In this document: piece after piece, positions 26,992 to 36,314 of the stretch
How positions within the stretch are numbered: the stretch's first letter is position 1
How the letters are laid out: the number at the start of each line of letters is the position of its first letter
Source of the DNA: JAFLTL01 sp964389525
Lineage (GTDB): Bacteria; Bacteroidota; Bacteroidia; Bacteroidales; Muribaculaceae
DNA length: 64,000 nt
Direction: 5' to 3'
Assembly: GCA_964389525.1 (NCBI GenBank)
Contig: CAYMEX010000001.1
Location: 124,001-188,000 of the forward strand
The notes under the pieces: model-generated
The model's database searches: none
What the model was told of the DNA's origin: nothing
What the model saw: the letters and a program-made list of their open reading frames with translations, nothing else
Position numbers and translations under genes: made by a program

Positions 26992-27049
26992 ATGTGTTGA
27001 AACGTTTTATTCTCTGAAAGGTTCGGCTGAGCGATCAGTTTTAACCGGC

Positions 27050-27073
27050 GTAGGGGCGTGCGACAGTACGCCC
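27050..27073. repeat. Solo end of the MITE-like family, A3
   Basis: A single 24-bp GTAGGGGCGTG…GTACGCCC unit followed by AAAG, identical to the right end of A1, lying between ftsZ and pgi with no partner end nearby. Confidence 0.65.
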
Positions 27074-27104
27074 AAAGCATATTTTACGCCGTCTCCGCAG
27101 CTTG

Positions 27105-28532
27105 TCAGCCGAAACTGATGATTGTGCCGAAATCGTCCGGATCGTCGGCAGCGGCTTTGGGCGCACTCTTCTGCGATGCGCCTCGGGCACCCGATGCGGG
27201 AGTCAGCGACACATAGCCTGTGTCGGCGTCGGGGTCGTAGGCCGGTTTGCCTTTGCGTATGGCGTCGGCGTGGATCTGATCGCGGTTGAACGCCGGGGTG
27301 TTTTCAAGAAGCTCGAGCACCATGTCGTCATCCATCTGCTCGGGAGTGAGTATGACGAAATTCTGGGCATCGCGGTGCTTCTGCAGCTCGGCGATCTTGG
27401 CCGAACCGTAGGCGGCGCTCAGGCGGCGTATGTCTTCGTCAGAAAGCTGACACTTGCTGTTTTCTTCGCTTTGAGTCGGTCCGCCGACTTCCACGTCTTT
27501 GAGTCCGTCGGGTATGTATTCTCCGTCTTTGACGAGCTTCGAGCGAAATCCGGCGGCAAGTATCGACACCTTGACCCTCTCGCCCAGTGTCTCGTCAAAC
27601 GATACGCCGTAGATCACATCGAGCCCGCGTATCTCTTTGGTGAAGGCCTTGAAATCGTTGATCTCGCTCATCTTCACCGGGTTCTCGGCCTTGGGGTTGT
27701 AGTAGAGATTGAAAAGGATGCGCTTCGAGGTGTAGACGTCGCGGTCGCGCAGCAGCGGCGAGTGCAGGGCGTCCTTTATAGCGGCGCGCACGCGTCCCTC
27801 ACCCTCGGCGTAGCCGGTGGAGATGATGGCGGCGCCTCCGTTGCTCAGCGTGGTCGACACATCGTTGAAGTCGAGGTTCATGTAGCCCTCCGACGTGATG
27901 AGCTCGGCGATCGAGCTGGCGGCGTTGGTGAGTGTGTCGTCGGCTTTGGCGAATGCGTTGAGCAGGTCGAGGTCGCCGTATTCCTCGGCGAGGATCTCGT
28001 TGTGGATTATCAGCAGCGCGTCGACATACTTGCCGATTTCGTCGGCACCTTTGAGTGCCTTGAGTATCTTCGTCTCTCCCTCAAACAGGAACGGGATCGT
28101 GATGATGCCGATCGTGAGCAGGCCGCGCTCGCGGGCCACGCGCGCCACCACGGGCGACGCGCCTGTGCCTGTGCCGCCGCCCATGCCCGCGGTGATGAAG
28201 ACCATGCGGGTGTCGTCGTCAAACAGCTTGTTGATCTCGGTCACGCTCTCCTCGGCGGCGTCGCGCGCCACGTCGGGGACGTTGCCCGCGCCCATTCCTT
28301 TGGTCGTCTGCGGGCCGAGAAGCAGTCGGGTCGGCACCGGCGACTGGTTGAGCTGCTGCCGGTCGGTGTTGGCGAGGGCGTAGCTCACGTGGGCCACGCC
28401 TTTCTTGTACATGTGCGAGACGGCATTGCAGCCGCCACCGCCCACGCCGATCACTTTTATGATGATTTTCTCAGCGGGACGTTCTGCCGGGTCTGAGAAG
28501 TTGTGTTCCTGCTCGAGTTCTTCTATAGTCAT
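27105..28532 (-). CDS. ftsZ: Cell division GTPase FtsZ
   Basis: 475 residues. The tubulin-like GTPase begins KVIGVGGGGCNAV (~27-39), with ALANTDRQQL (~53-62) and the signature MGGGTGTGASPVVAR (~114-128). The synergy region NDFKAFTKEI and a ~140-residue C-terminal linker follow, ending in DPDDFGTIISFG, a Bacteroidetes-style C-terminal peptide that probably docks FtsA. FtsZ polymerises at midcell to form the Z-ring. It is the last gene of the dcw cluster, 67 bases after ftsA. Confidence 0.98.
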   Translation of the reverse strand: MTIEELEQEHNFSDPAERPAEKIIIKVIGVGGGGCNAVSHMYKKGVAHVSYALANTDRQQLNQSPVPTRLLLGPQTTKGMGAGNVPDVARDAAEESVTEINKLFDDDTRMVFITAGMGGGTGTGASPVVARVARERGLLTIGIITIPFLFEGETKILKALKGADEIGKYVDALLIIHNEILAEEYGDLDLLNAFAKADDTLTNAASSIAELITSEGYMNLDFNDVSTTLSNGGAAIISTGYAEGEGRVRAAIKDALHSPLLRDRDVYTSKRILFNLYYNPKAENPVKMSEINDFKAFTKEIRGLDVIYGVSFDETLGERVKVSILAAGFRSKLVKDGEYIPDGLKDVEVGGPTQSEENSKCQLSDEDIRRLSAAYGSAKIAELQKHRDAQNFVILTPEQMDDDMVLELLENTPAFNRDQIHADAIRKGKPAYDPDADTGYVSLTPASGARGASQKSAPKAAADDPDDFGTIISFG

Positions 28533-28599
28533 TGTTGATGGAGGAGAGGTGGGAATGGGAGTTGGAATATCTTTGCTTTACAGGTGTGGGATGTGGAGA

Positions 28600-30168
28600 T
28601 CAGCCTTCCGACTCATCGTCATCCTCGCTTTCCGAAATGATATTTACGAGTTTTTCTTTAATCGTCGTCAGGAAGTTAGGCTTTTTCCCCTCTGTGTGCT
28701 GGCGGCGTTCGTTGCCGTATGTGCCGTCAATGTACTGGCCGTCGTTTTCATCGTCGTCATCGTCCCGGCGGTTAAACTGGTTCCAGTTGGGCACTCTCAC
28801 CTGTTCGGTCTCCGATCGCATCTCGCGGTGCACTTCGCTGCGCGGATCGACAGGACGGCGGTAGGTGTTCTGTTGCTGCTCCGGTCGGCCGTAGGTCTGC
28901 TGCGGCTCGGTCTCGCGGGCCGGTTGCGCGGGCTGCTGACGGTCGTTCTCGCTCTCGGGGCGGCCGCTGTAGCGCGTTTCCTCAGGCCTGGGCTGCTGTG
29001 CTGACTGCTGTTTGCCGTCCGAGAGGCATTCGGCCTTGTCGCCCATGCGCGAGGCTGTCGTGATGATCGATATCACGTCGACCATCTGTCCGGCGAATAT
29101 CGACGGATCGTTGAAGCGGACGAGCCCGGCGGGAGCGGCGTTGCGCACCTTCATGCCGCCGCTGTCGCGGTGCAGAAGATCCTTGATGCCGCGGAGCGCC
29201 GACGTGCCGCCGGTGATGATGAAGCCCGCCGGCAGATCTTCGGGGCGTATGCGCGAGTAGTTGAACTGCTGTATGACGTTGGCGACGATCTCGCTTGCGC
29301 GGGCCTGCACGTAGTTGTTGATCGTGGTCGTGTCAAGGCCGTCGATGTTGCGCGGAGCCTGAGTGTCGGTCTCCGAGGCGAGTGCCGATCCCTGAAACAG
29401 CTTGATCTCCTCGGCGCGGTCTTCGGTGAGGCTCAGAGCCGATGCGAGGTCGCGGGTTATGGCGCGTCCGCCAATCGGTATGGTCACCAGGTAGCGTAGT
29501 GCGCGGTCTTTGTAGATCGACATGGTCGTTGTCTCGGCACCGAAGTCGACGAGTGCGCAGCCGAGCGAACGCTCGTCGGGGGTCAGCACCGTGTCGGCCT
29601 GTGCGAGCGGGCGCACGACGTTGCCGAGTATCTTGAGGCCGGCGCGGTCAAATGCTCGCTTGATGTTTTTCTTTGAATCCTTGTTGGCTACGACGAGCGA
29701 GAAGCGCCCTTTGAGCTCCGAGCCGTACATGCCCACCGGATTGCGCTGCCAGCGACCGTCGACACAGAATGCGCCCGGTGCCACCGACAATATCTCTTTC
29801 TCGGTCGTGCTGCACGATTTTGCCTGTTCCATGAGCTGTTTGACGATCTCGCGCGAGATCTCGGTCTCCTCGCCGAGCACACGGCTTGTCTCGACCGGAT
29901 ATGACGCGAGCGAGCGGCCGCCGAGCGACACGAACGCACCCGCTATCTTGAGCGGCGAAACCGTGGCGTGGTTCTCGAGCTTGCGTTTCATCTCGAGTAT
30001 GCGGTTGCCGGTTTCCTCGACGTTGAGCACATTGCCATAGCGGACGCATCCGACGAGTGGCGCTTCCTCGACGGCGACTATGTTGATGTTCCCCGACTCG
30101 TCGACGATGCCGACGGCGCCTTTTATGTGGGAACTTCCGATCTCAAATGCTACTATATGGAGAGGCAT
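28600..30168 (-). CDS. ftsA: Cell division protein FtsA
   Basis: 522 residues with actin-like fold motifs: FEIGSSHIKGAVG (phosphate 1), LVDFGAETTTMSIY (phosphate 2) and FIITGGTSALRGI (adenosine loop, ~318). The 1C-type SHS2 insert lies between. Residues ~390-505 are a long Gln/Arg/Glu/Pro-rich, probably disordered linker. The C-terminus NFLTTIKEKLVNII could be the membrane-targeting amphipathic helix, followed by an acidic tail. FtsA tethers FtsZ to the membrane. The long linker makes it larger than E. coli FtsA (420 residues) but is usual for Bacteroidetes. Confidence 0.96.
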   Translation of the reverse strand: MPLHIVAFEIGSSHIKGAVGIVDESGNINIVAVEEAPLVGCVRYGNVLNVEETGNRILEMKRKLENHATVSPLKIAGAFVSLGGRSLASYPVETSRVLGEETEISREIVKQLMEQAKSCSTTEKEILSVAPGAFCVDGRWQRNPVGMYGSELKGRFSLVVANKDSKKNIKRAFDRAGLKILGNVVRPLAQADTVLTPDERSLGCALVDFGAETTTMSIYKDRALRYLVTIPIGGRAITRDLASALSLTEDRAEEIKLFQGSALASETDTQAPRNIDGLDTTTINNYVQARASEIVANVIQQFNYSRIRPEDLPAGFIITGGTSALRGIKDLLHRDSGGMKVRNAAPAGLVRFNDPSIFAGQMVDVISIITTASRMGDKAECLSDGKQQSAQQPRPEETRYSGRPESENDRQQPAQPARETEPQQTYGRPEQQQNTYRRPVDPRSEVHREMRSETEQVRVPNWNQFNRRDDDDDENDGQYIDGTYGNERRQHTEGKKPNFLTTIKEKLVNIISESEDDDESEG

Positions 30169-30209
30169 GCGGTATAAGGTGGGTGATGTTGTATATCTGG
30201 TTGATGATG

Positions 30210-31088
30210 CTATCGGTTTTTATGCGCCACCGCCGGAGTGTTGTCGCCCGATGAGGCATCGGTGGTGAGCATGTTGTCGAGCGTGTCTTCCTCGGGGTCG
30301 ACAAGCTCTTTCTCGGTGATCTGCGGAGCGGCGCGTTTCTTGGCACGGGTGGCCACGACCTGTCCGGCAAATTTCACCGAGATGGTGTCGTAGTAGAGCC
30401 ACCCTTTCACCGGAAGCACCTTGCGGTACATGGTGAGCAGGCGGCTGAATTTGTCGGCGGTGTTGCCGTCGCGCGGGTCGCCGAGATTGACGACATGGCC
30501 GCGTATCGAAGGCACGAGAAGCACGTCGCCTTTCGGAGTGACTTTCAGCGACGTGGTCAGGCTGTTGAGCAGCGAGTCGCCGGCGATGTGCTGCATGAGG
30601 GGAAGCAGGTCGACGGCGGCCACATTGCCGTTGCGGCCGAGATCGCCCGTGACAACCGGCACGTCCACATGATAGCGGGCGTCGGCCGTCAGGCGCTTGC
30701 CCGCGCGGTTTATGTAGTACGACGATCCGTCGGTGTCAAACACTCGCGCTACGGGTATCATCGGCACGACATCGATGTGTATGCGCCCTGTCTGCGAGCA
30801 GGTGACGCGGGCTGTCTCGATGTTGACGACATCGCAGAGACGGCGCTCGATGCCACGCAGATCGACCTGCGACACCAGTGTGGTGTCCGAAGGCATGTCG
30901 GTGAGCTCCGAGCTGATGCCGTCGACGGTGACGAAGTTGCGCCCGGTGCGGTCTGAGCCGGTCACGTTTATCTCAACCCCTGTCACGCGGTCGAGAACCG
31001 CCATGTCGTGCGACATGCCGGTGGCAAAGATGAGATAGCCTGCGAGGACTACCGACAGAACACATCGTATGAGAGTCTTGCGTGTCAA
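30210..31088 (-). CDS. ftsQ: Cell division protein FtsQ
   Basis: 292 residues. A short N-terminal cytosolic stretch and one membrane span (~8-25) are followed by a periplasmic region matching POTRA/FtsQ: SQVDLRGIERRLCDVVNIETARVTC and HIDVVPMIPVARVFDTDGSSYYINRAGKRL, where the D-x-x-G-xxF/Y-type motif sits. The C-terminal ~40 residues are polar. FtsQ links early and late divisome proteins. The assignment rests on weak sequence conservation plus its position between murC and ftsA, exactly where ftsQ is expected. Confidence 0.9.
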   Translation of the reverse strand: MTRKTLIRCVLSVVLAGYLIFATGMSHDMAVLDRVTGVEINVTGSDRTGRNFVTVDGISSELTDMPSDTTLVSQVDLRGIERRLCDVVNIETARVTCSQTGRIHIDVVPMIPVARVFDTDGSSYYINRAGKRLTADARYHVDVPVVTGDLGRNGNVAAVDLLPLMQHIAGDSLLNSLTTSLKVTPKGDVLLVPSIRGHVVNLGDPRDGNTADKFSRLLTMYRKVLPVKGWLYYDTISVKFAGQVVATRAKKRAAPQITEKELVDPEEDTLDNMLTTDASSGDNTPAVAHKNR

Positions 31089-31105
31089 GATGCCGGGCTG
31101 TATGT

Positions 31106-32488
31106 TTACTTGGCTTCGAGCTGACTGATGAGGGCGGGTATATAGTCGGGCAGATCGCCTGCGCCCGCGGTCAACAGGATTTCAAAGTTACGTTTTTTTA
31201 TCGTTTTTGCGAAATCTTCTTTGTCAATGAGCAACTTTTCGGGTCCGTCGATAAGGTCGAGGATCGTTTTCGACGAGATGCCGGGTATGGGTTGCTCGCG
31301 CGCCGGATAGAGCGAGATCATCACCACCTCGTCGGCCTGAGAGAGGGCTTCGGCAAACTGGGGCGCGAAATCGCGCGTACGGGTGTAGAGATGGGGCTGG
31401 AAGGCCACGGTGAGTCTGCGGCCGGGGTAGAGGAGACGCATCGATCTGATCGAGGCGCGCAGCTCCTCGGGGTGATGGGCGTAGTCGTCGACGATGATGC
31501 GGCCGCCGGGACGATCCTCGCGCCAGCGCAGCTCAAAACGCCGCTTCGACCCCATGAACGAGGCCATGGCCTCGCGTGCTTTGTCAGTGTCCATCTGGCC
31601 GGTGAGCCAGCATGCGGCAACCGCGGCGACGGTATTGTCGATGTTCACCTCGACAGGTACACCCGGCGCGAAGTCGCGCAGCGTGTTGCCGTCGGGGAGC
31701 ACGATGTCGAATACCACACGTCCGTCGGCGTGCCGGATGTTGACCGCCCGGAACATGGCGTCGGCATCGGTGCCGTAGGTGTAGACGGTCACACCCTCCT
31801 GCACGCGCGGTTTCATCTTCAGACCGGTGTGCATCACAAGAAATCCGCCGGGACGTATGAGCGACGTGAAGTGGGCGAAACTCTCGAGATAGGCCTCCTC
31901 GGTGCCGTAGATGTCGAGATGGTCGGGATCGGTGGCCGTGACGACGGCGATCCACGGCGACAGTGTGTGAAACGAGCGGTCGAACTCGTCGGCCTCGATC
32001 ACCGTCCAGGGCGACTTGGCCGACAGCAGGAAGTTGCTGTCGTAGTTGCGCAGCACGCCGCCGAGAAATGCGTTGCAGCCTACACCCAGGGTGGAGTGCA
32101 GTATGTGGGCGGCCATCGACGAGGTCGTTGTCTTGCCGTGGGTGCCTGCGAAACAGATGCCGTGGCTCGAGCGCGTTATGTCGCCGAGAAGGCGCGACCG
32201 CTTCACGACCTCAAATCCGTTGTCGCGGAACCAACGCAGCCCGGCGTGGCTGTCGGGCACGGCCGGGGTGTAGACCACGAGTGTTTCTTCGGGGTTGCGG
32301 AATGCGACCGGTATCGCTTCGGCCGAGTCGTCGAAGGTCATTGCGACTCCCTCGGCTTCGAGTTGCGAGGTGAGCTCGGTGGGTGTGCGGTCGTAGCCGC
32401 CGACTTCCATCCCTTTAGAGAGGCAGTAGCGTTCGAGAGCGGCCATGCCGATTCCCCCGGCTCCAACGAAATATGCTTTCTGTTTCAT
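31106..32488 (-). CDS. murC: UDP-N-acetylmuramate--L-alanine ligase
   Basis: 460 residues. The N-terminal Rossmann segment AYFVGAGGIGMAALE, the ATP-binding FAGTHGKTTTSSMAAH (~111-126), and VIEADEFDRSF plus the C-terminal DDYAHHPEEL match MurC. It adds L-alanine to UDP-MurNAc in the cytosol, the first peptide-stem step. Its start overlaps the murG stop by four bases (ATGA), and ftsQ follows 17 bases downstream. Confidence 0.97.
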   Translation of the reverse strand: MKQKAYFVGAGGIGMAALERYCLSKGMEVGGYDRTPTELTSQLEAEGVAMTFDDSAEAIPVAFRNPEETLVVYTPAVPDSHAGLRWFRDNGFEVVKRSRLLGDITRSSHGICFAGTHGKTTTSSMAAHILHSTLGVGCNAFLGGVLRNYDSNFLLSAKSPWTVIEADEFDRSFHTLSPWIAVVTATDPDHLDIYGTEEAYLESFAHFTSLIRPGGFLVMHTGLKMKPRVQEGVTVYTYGTDADAMFRAVNIRHADGRVVFDIVLPDGNTLRDFAPGVPVEVNIDNTVAAVAACWLTGQMDTDKAREAMASFMGSKRRFELRWREDRPGGRIIVDDYAHHPEELRASIRSMRLLYPGRRLTVAFQPHLYTRTRDFAPQFAEALSQADEVVMISLYPAREQPIPGISSKTILDLIDGPEKLLIDKEDFAKTIKKRNFEILLTAGAGDLPDYIPALISQLEAK

Positions 32489-33603
32489 CGTAGTTGTTTC
32501 CTGTTTCTGCTGGCCAGATCGACTGCGAGCGCGGCGATGCGGTCGTCGGCGTCGACGATGCCCATTTTGGCGGCTTCGGCACCCATCGAGGCCAGTCGGT
32601 CGTGATCGGCCATCAGGCCGGTGACGATCTCGCCGAGGCGTCCGGGCAGAGTGGCGTCGGGCTCCATTGCGGCCGCCCCGCGCGATGCGAGAGCCATGGC
32701 GTTGTGGGTCTGGTGGTCTTCGGCGACGTTTGGCGACGGCACGAGCAGCGCCGTAGCGCCTGTGGCCTGTATCTCAGAGATCGTGCTGGCTCCGGCACGA
32801 GCCACGATCAGGTCGGCGGCGGCGTAGACGAGATCCATGTGGTCGAGAAACGGCACGATCTTCACATTTCCGTCGGGATAGCTGTCGGCAAGACCTTTGT
32901 ATTCGTCGATATAGAATTTGCCCGTCTGCCAGAGCACGTCGATGCCTGCGCCGGTGATTTTGTCGAGATCGAGTGCGACGCTGCGGTTGAGCGTGCGTGC
33001 GCCGAGGCTTCCGCCTGTCACCACGAGCAGCCTGTGCCCCGAGGTGAACCCGAGCCGTGCTTTTGCTTCGTCGCGTGTGACCGCTCCGGCTCCCTCGATC
33101 ACTTTCCTGCGCAGAGGGTTGCCGGTGACGGTGATCTTTTCGGCCGGGAAAAAGCGGTCCATGCCGTCATAGGCCACGCATATGCGGTCTGCTTTCTTGG
33201 CGAGGAGCTTGTTGGTGACTCCGGCATAGGAGTTCTGCTCCTGTATCAGCGTGGCGATGCCGCGCCGCTGCGCTTCCTTGAGCACCGGCCCCGAGGCATA
33301 TCCCCCCACGCCTATCGCTATGTCGGGGGCGAATGACCGCACGATGCTGCGCGCCTTGAGCAGACTCTTGGCGAGCTTTATTACAACGCCGAAATTGGCT
33401 AACATGTTTGAGCGCGAGAAACCGGCGACCGGGAGCCCGACGATAGGGTATCCTGCGGCCGGCACACGCTCCATCTCCATGCGGCCGATTGCGCCGGCAA
33501 AGAGAAATTCTGCCTCCGGGTCGTGGCGGCGTATGGCGTCGGCGATGGCGATGGCGGGGAAAATATGTCCGCCCGTGCCTCCGCCGCTTATCATGTATTT
33601 CAT
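32485..33603 (-). CDS. murG: UDP-GlcNAc:lipid I N-acetylglucosaminyltransferase
   Basis: 372 residues. The N-terminal ISGGGTGGHIFPAIAIAD is the MurG glycine-rich signature. GVGGYASGPVLKEA (~101-114), QEQNSYAGVTNKLLAK and VTGGSLGARTLN follow, and the C-terminal domain has DLIVARAGASTISE with the UDP-GlcNAc-binding region. It converts lipid I to lipid II at the inner face of the membrane. Four-base overlaps with both ftsW and murC show tight coupling. Confidence 0.97.
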   Translation of the reverse strand: MKYMISGGGTGGHIFPAIAIADAIRRHDPEAEFLFAGAIGRMEMERVPAAGYPIVGLPVAGFSRSNMLANFGVVIKLAKSLLKARSIVRSFAPDIAIGVGGYASGPVLKEAQRRGIATLIQEQNSYAGVTNKLLAKKADRICVAYDGMDRFFPAEKITVTGNPLRRKVIEGAGAVTRDEAKARLGFTSGHRLLVVTGGSLGARTLNRSVALDLDKITGAGIDVLWQTGKFYIDEYKGLADSYPDGNVKIVPFLDHMDLVYAAADLIVARAGASTISEIQATGATALLVPSPNVAEDHQTHNAMALASRGAAAMEPDATLPGRLGEIVTGLMADHDRLASMGAEAAKMGIVDADDRIAALAVDLASRNRKQLR

Positions 33604-34895
33604 AGGCGAGTAGCGTTTTCTGCCCGCATCTCTTCGGGGAGCGAGTTCATTTCTTCCTTGATGTCCTGACGCTTGTCGGTCTGCACGGCAAAGCGGCTTA
33701 CGCTAAGCATGATGCCGAAAGCGATCGATGTGATGAGTATCGACGATCCGCCCTTAGATATGAGCGGAAGCGGCTGACCCGACACCGGGAACACACCCGT
33801 GACGATGGCCATGTGGAAAAAGGCCTGGAACGTGATCATGAGGGCGCACCCGATCACGAGCATCGCAGGGAATGCCCTCCGGCATTGCGACGCCACATGT
33901 CCGGCGTGGGCGAGCAGCGACAGATAGATCGCCAGCAGAAGCAGTCCGCCGAGCAGTCCGAGGTCTTCGACAACGATCGAGTAGATGTAGTCTGAGAAGG
34001 CGAGAGGCAGTCGCGATGTCTCGCGAGAGTTGCCGGGCATCACGCCGAAAATGCCGCCGTTGGCCTGTGCCATGTAGGCGTACATCTCCTGACGGTTGTT
34101 GGCGTCGATCGGTTGTTCGTATTTAGGCACCGACTTGTCGCTGAAACGTTTTATGCGCTCGACCCATGTGGTCTGACGTCCGACGCGCACGTCGGCGTTG
34201 TGCTCCTTGACCAGATATGCCGCTCCGGCCACGAGCACGTAGACGATAAGCACGGCGCCGAGTTTCTTCATCTGTATGCCGCCGATGATCATCATCGAGA
34301 AGCTGATGGCCATGAGCAGGATGGTGTTGGTGAGACCCTGCGTAAACAGCAGGCCGCCCATAAGAAGCACCATCGCGGCCACGATCTTCACGCCGCGGGT
34401 TTTCGTCTCCTCATGCTTGCTCAGCTGTGTGCGCGACATGACCAGGGCAATGAGAAGCACCGACGACAGCTTCAGGAACTCCGACGGCTGTATGTTTATG
34501 CCGCCGAATGAGAAACTGCGCCGGGCGCCGTTGATTATGTCGCCCGCGATAAGCACATACACCATCATTATGATACTCCCGACCACAAATATCGGGATGA
34601 ACTTGATGAAGCGCTGAAACGGTATGCGCGAGAGTATGAAGATGATGACGAAACCGGCTCCGAGCATCACCGAGTGACGGATGATGGGGAGATAGACATT
34701 TCCGGCCACGACCTCGCGCGACGACGCGCTGTAGAGCTCGATGACCGAGATGACAAGCAGCATGAGGTATATGGCCCAGAAGTATTTGTCCTGCTGGCCG
34801 GGCACCGGCTCGGCTTTGGGTTTCTGGCTTTCGGGAGTCTCCTCGGGCTGCTCCTCGATAGGGTGCGGCGGAGTGAACGTGAATGGATCCTGCAT
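33600..34895 (-). CDS. ftsW: Lipid II polymerase FtsW (SEDS family)
   Basis: 431 residues with about ten membrane spans. SEDS landmarks include RRSFSFGGINIQPSEFLKLS (~126-145), the YKxxQ-like periplasmic region, FSDYIYSIVVEDLGLLGG (~288-305) and the C-terminal GVFPVSGQPLPLISKGGSSIL (~367-387), which is near-diagnostic. A ~40-residue polar N-terminus rich in Glu and Pro precedes the first span. FtsW polymerises septal glycan together with the class B PBP encoded upstream (FtsI). Its 3' end overlaps murG by four bases. Confidence 0.97.
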   Translation of the reverse strand: MQDPFTFTPPHPIEEQPEETPESQKPKAEPVPGQQDKYFWAIYLMLLVISVIELYSASSREVVAGNVYLPIIRHSVMLGAGFVIIFILSRIPFQRFIKFIPIFVVGSIIMMVYVLIAGDIINGARRSFSFGGINIQPSEFLKLSSVLLIALVMSRTQLSKHEETKTRGVKIVAAMVLLMGGLLFTQGLTNTILLMAISFSMMIIGGIQMKKLGAVLIVYVLVAGAAYLVKEHNADVRVGRQTTWVERIKRFSDKSVPKYEQPIDANNRQEMYAYMAQANGGIFGVMPGNSRETSRLPLAFSDYIYSIVVEDLGLLGGLLLLAIYLSLLAHAGHVASQCRRAFPAMLVIGCALMITFQAFFHMAIVTGVFPVSGQPLPLISKGGSSILITSIAFGIMLSVSRFAVQTDKRQDIKEEMNSLPEEMRAENATRL

Positions 34896-34920
34896 CGGTG
34901 TGGAGAGTGTGATCTGAGAA

Positions 34921-36309
34921 TTATTTGAGTGCCTTTACGGCCGCTTTGAACTGGTCGCCGCGGTCTTCGTAGCTCTTGAAGAGATCGAAGCTCGCGCAGC
35001 AGGGCGAGAGAAGCACCGTGTCGCCAGTCTTGGCTATGGAGCGGCAGGCGGCTATGGCGTCGGCAAGCGAGTGGGTGTCGGTCACCGGCACTTTGTCGCC
35101 GAAATAAGCGGTGATCTTGGCATTGTCTTTGCCCATTGCCACGATGGCTTTCACTTTGCTCTCTACAAGAGGCAGTATCTCGCTGTAGTCGTTGCCTTTG
35201 TCTTTGCCGCCGAGTATCAGCACCACGCTTTTTCCGCCGGTGGGCATGCTCTCGAGGGCATACCAGCACGAGTTGACGTTTGTGGCCTTGGAGTCGTTGA
35301 TATAGCGCACGCCGTCGACGGTGCCGCAGTACTCCAGACGGTGCTCGACTCCCTCGAAGTCGGCCAGAGCCTCGCGTATGGCGTCTTTCTTCACATCGAG
35401 TATCGATGCCGACAGCGCGGCGGCCATGGAGTTGTAGAGATTGTGAAGGCCGTGGAGGGCGAGATCGGCTCTCGGCATGCGCAGTGTGCTGCCCGGAGCC
35501 GGAGGAGCGAAGATGACGGTCTCGTCTTCTTCCTCCACGTATGCGGCGGTGTAGGGCGACTCTTTGTGCTCGGCGAAAGGCACAAGACGCGCCTGTGTCT
35601 CAAGATGCCTGAGCTGATCGGCGATGATGGGGTCGTCTTTCCAGAACACAAACGAGTCGCAGTCGGTCATGTTGTTGAGGATGCGGAACTTGGCGTTGAC
35701 GTAGTTCTGCATCGTGTAGTCGTAGCGGTCGAGGTGGTCGGGGGTGATGTTCATCATCACGGCCACGTTGGCCTTGAAGTCATACATGTTTTCGAGCTGA
35801 AACGAACTCAGTTCTATCACATATACGTCGTGAGGGTCGCGCGACACCTGCAGCGCGAGGCTTTTGCCCACATTGCCGGCCAGACCGACGTCGATGCCGG
35901 CTTTCTTGAAAATGTGGTAGGTGAGGAGCGTTGTGGTGGTCTTGCCGTTGGAGCCGGTGATGCACACCATCTTGGAATGGGTGTAGCGTCCGGCAAACTC
36001 GATCTCCGAGATAACCGGGATGCGGCGTGCCATGACCTCGCGCACCGGGGGAGCCGTGGGCGGTATGCCGGGGCTCTTGACGACCTCGTCGGCATTCACG
36101 ATAAGCTCCATGGTGTGGCCTCCCTCCTCAAACGCTATGTTCTCGTCGATGAGGGTGCGACGGTAGCGCTCGGGTATGCTGCCGCTGTCGCTCAGAAACA
36201 CGTCCATGCCTTTGTCTTTGGCGAGGATCGCGGCACCTACGCCGCTTTCGCCTCCGCCAAGCACTACGAGGCGTTTTCTTTTCTTATCGGCGGTATTATT
36301 CTCTGGCAT
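34921..36309 (-). CDS. murD: UDP-N-acetylmuramoylalanine--D-glutamate ligase
   Basis: 462 residues. The N-terminal domain opens RLVVLGGGESGVGAAILA; the ATP loop is CITGSNGKTTTTLLTYH (~115-131). NITPDHLDRYDYTMQNY and NDSKATNVNSCWYAL carry the conserved nucleotide and ADP contacts, and the C-terminal LSPCCASFDLFKSYEDRGDQFK is typical of MurD. It adds D-glutamate to UDP-MurNAc-L-Ala. mraY precedes it by 5 bases and ftsW follows after 25. Confidence 0.97.
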   Translation of the reverse strand: MPENNTADKKRKRLVVLGGGESGVGAAILAKDKGMDVFLSDSGSIPERYRRTLIDENIAFEEGGHTMELIVNADEVVKSPGIPPTAPPVREVMARRIPVISEIEFAGRYTHSKMVCITGSNGKTTTTLLTYHIFKKAGIDVGLAGNVGKSLALQVSRDPHDVYVIELSSFQLENMYDFKANVAVMMNITPDHLDRYDYTMQNYVNAKFRILNNMTDCDSFVFWKDDPIIADQLRHLETQARLVPFAEHKESPYTAAYVEEEDETVIFAPPAPGSTLRMPRADLALHGLHNLYNSMAAALSASILDVKKDAIREALADFEGVEHRLEYCGTVDGVRYINDSKATNVNSCWYALESMPTGGKSVVLILGGKDKGNDYSEILPLVESKVKAIVAMGKDNAKITAYFGDKVPVTDTHSLADAIAACRSIAKTGDTVLLSPCCASFDLFKSYEDRGDQFKAAVKALK

Positions 36310-36314
36310 GGCTT

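Noticed and set aside
31082..32605. Long plus-strand open frame (507 codons) opposite murC/murG
   Set aside because: It is the antisense shadow of two clear peptidoglycan genes in a GC-rich genome; the translation has no domain features and is His/Arg/Gly-rich. The same holds for the long antisense frames at 27102-28496, 35071-36459, 13125-14690 and 9475-10575.
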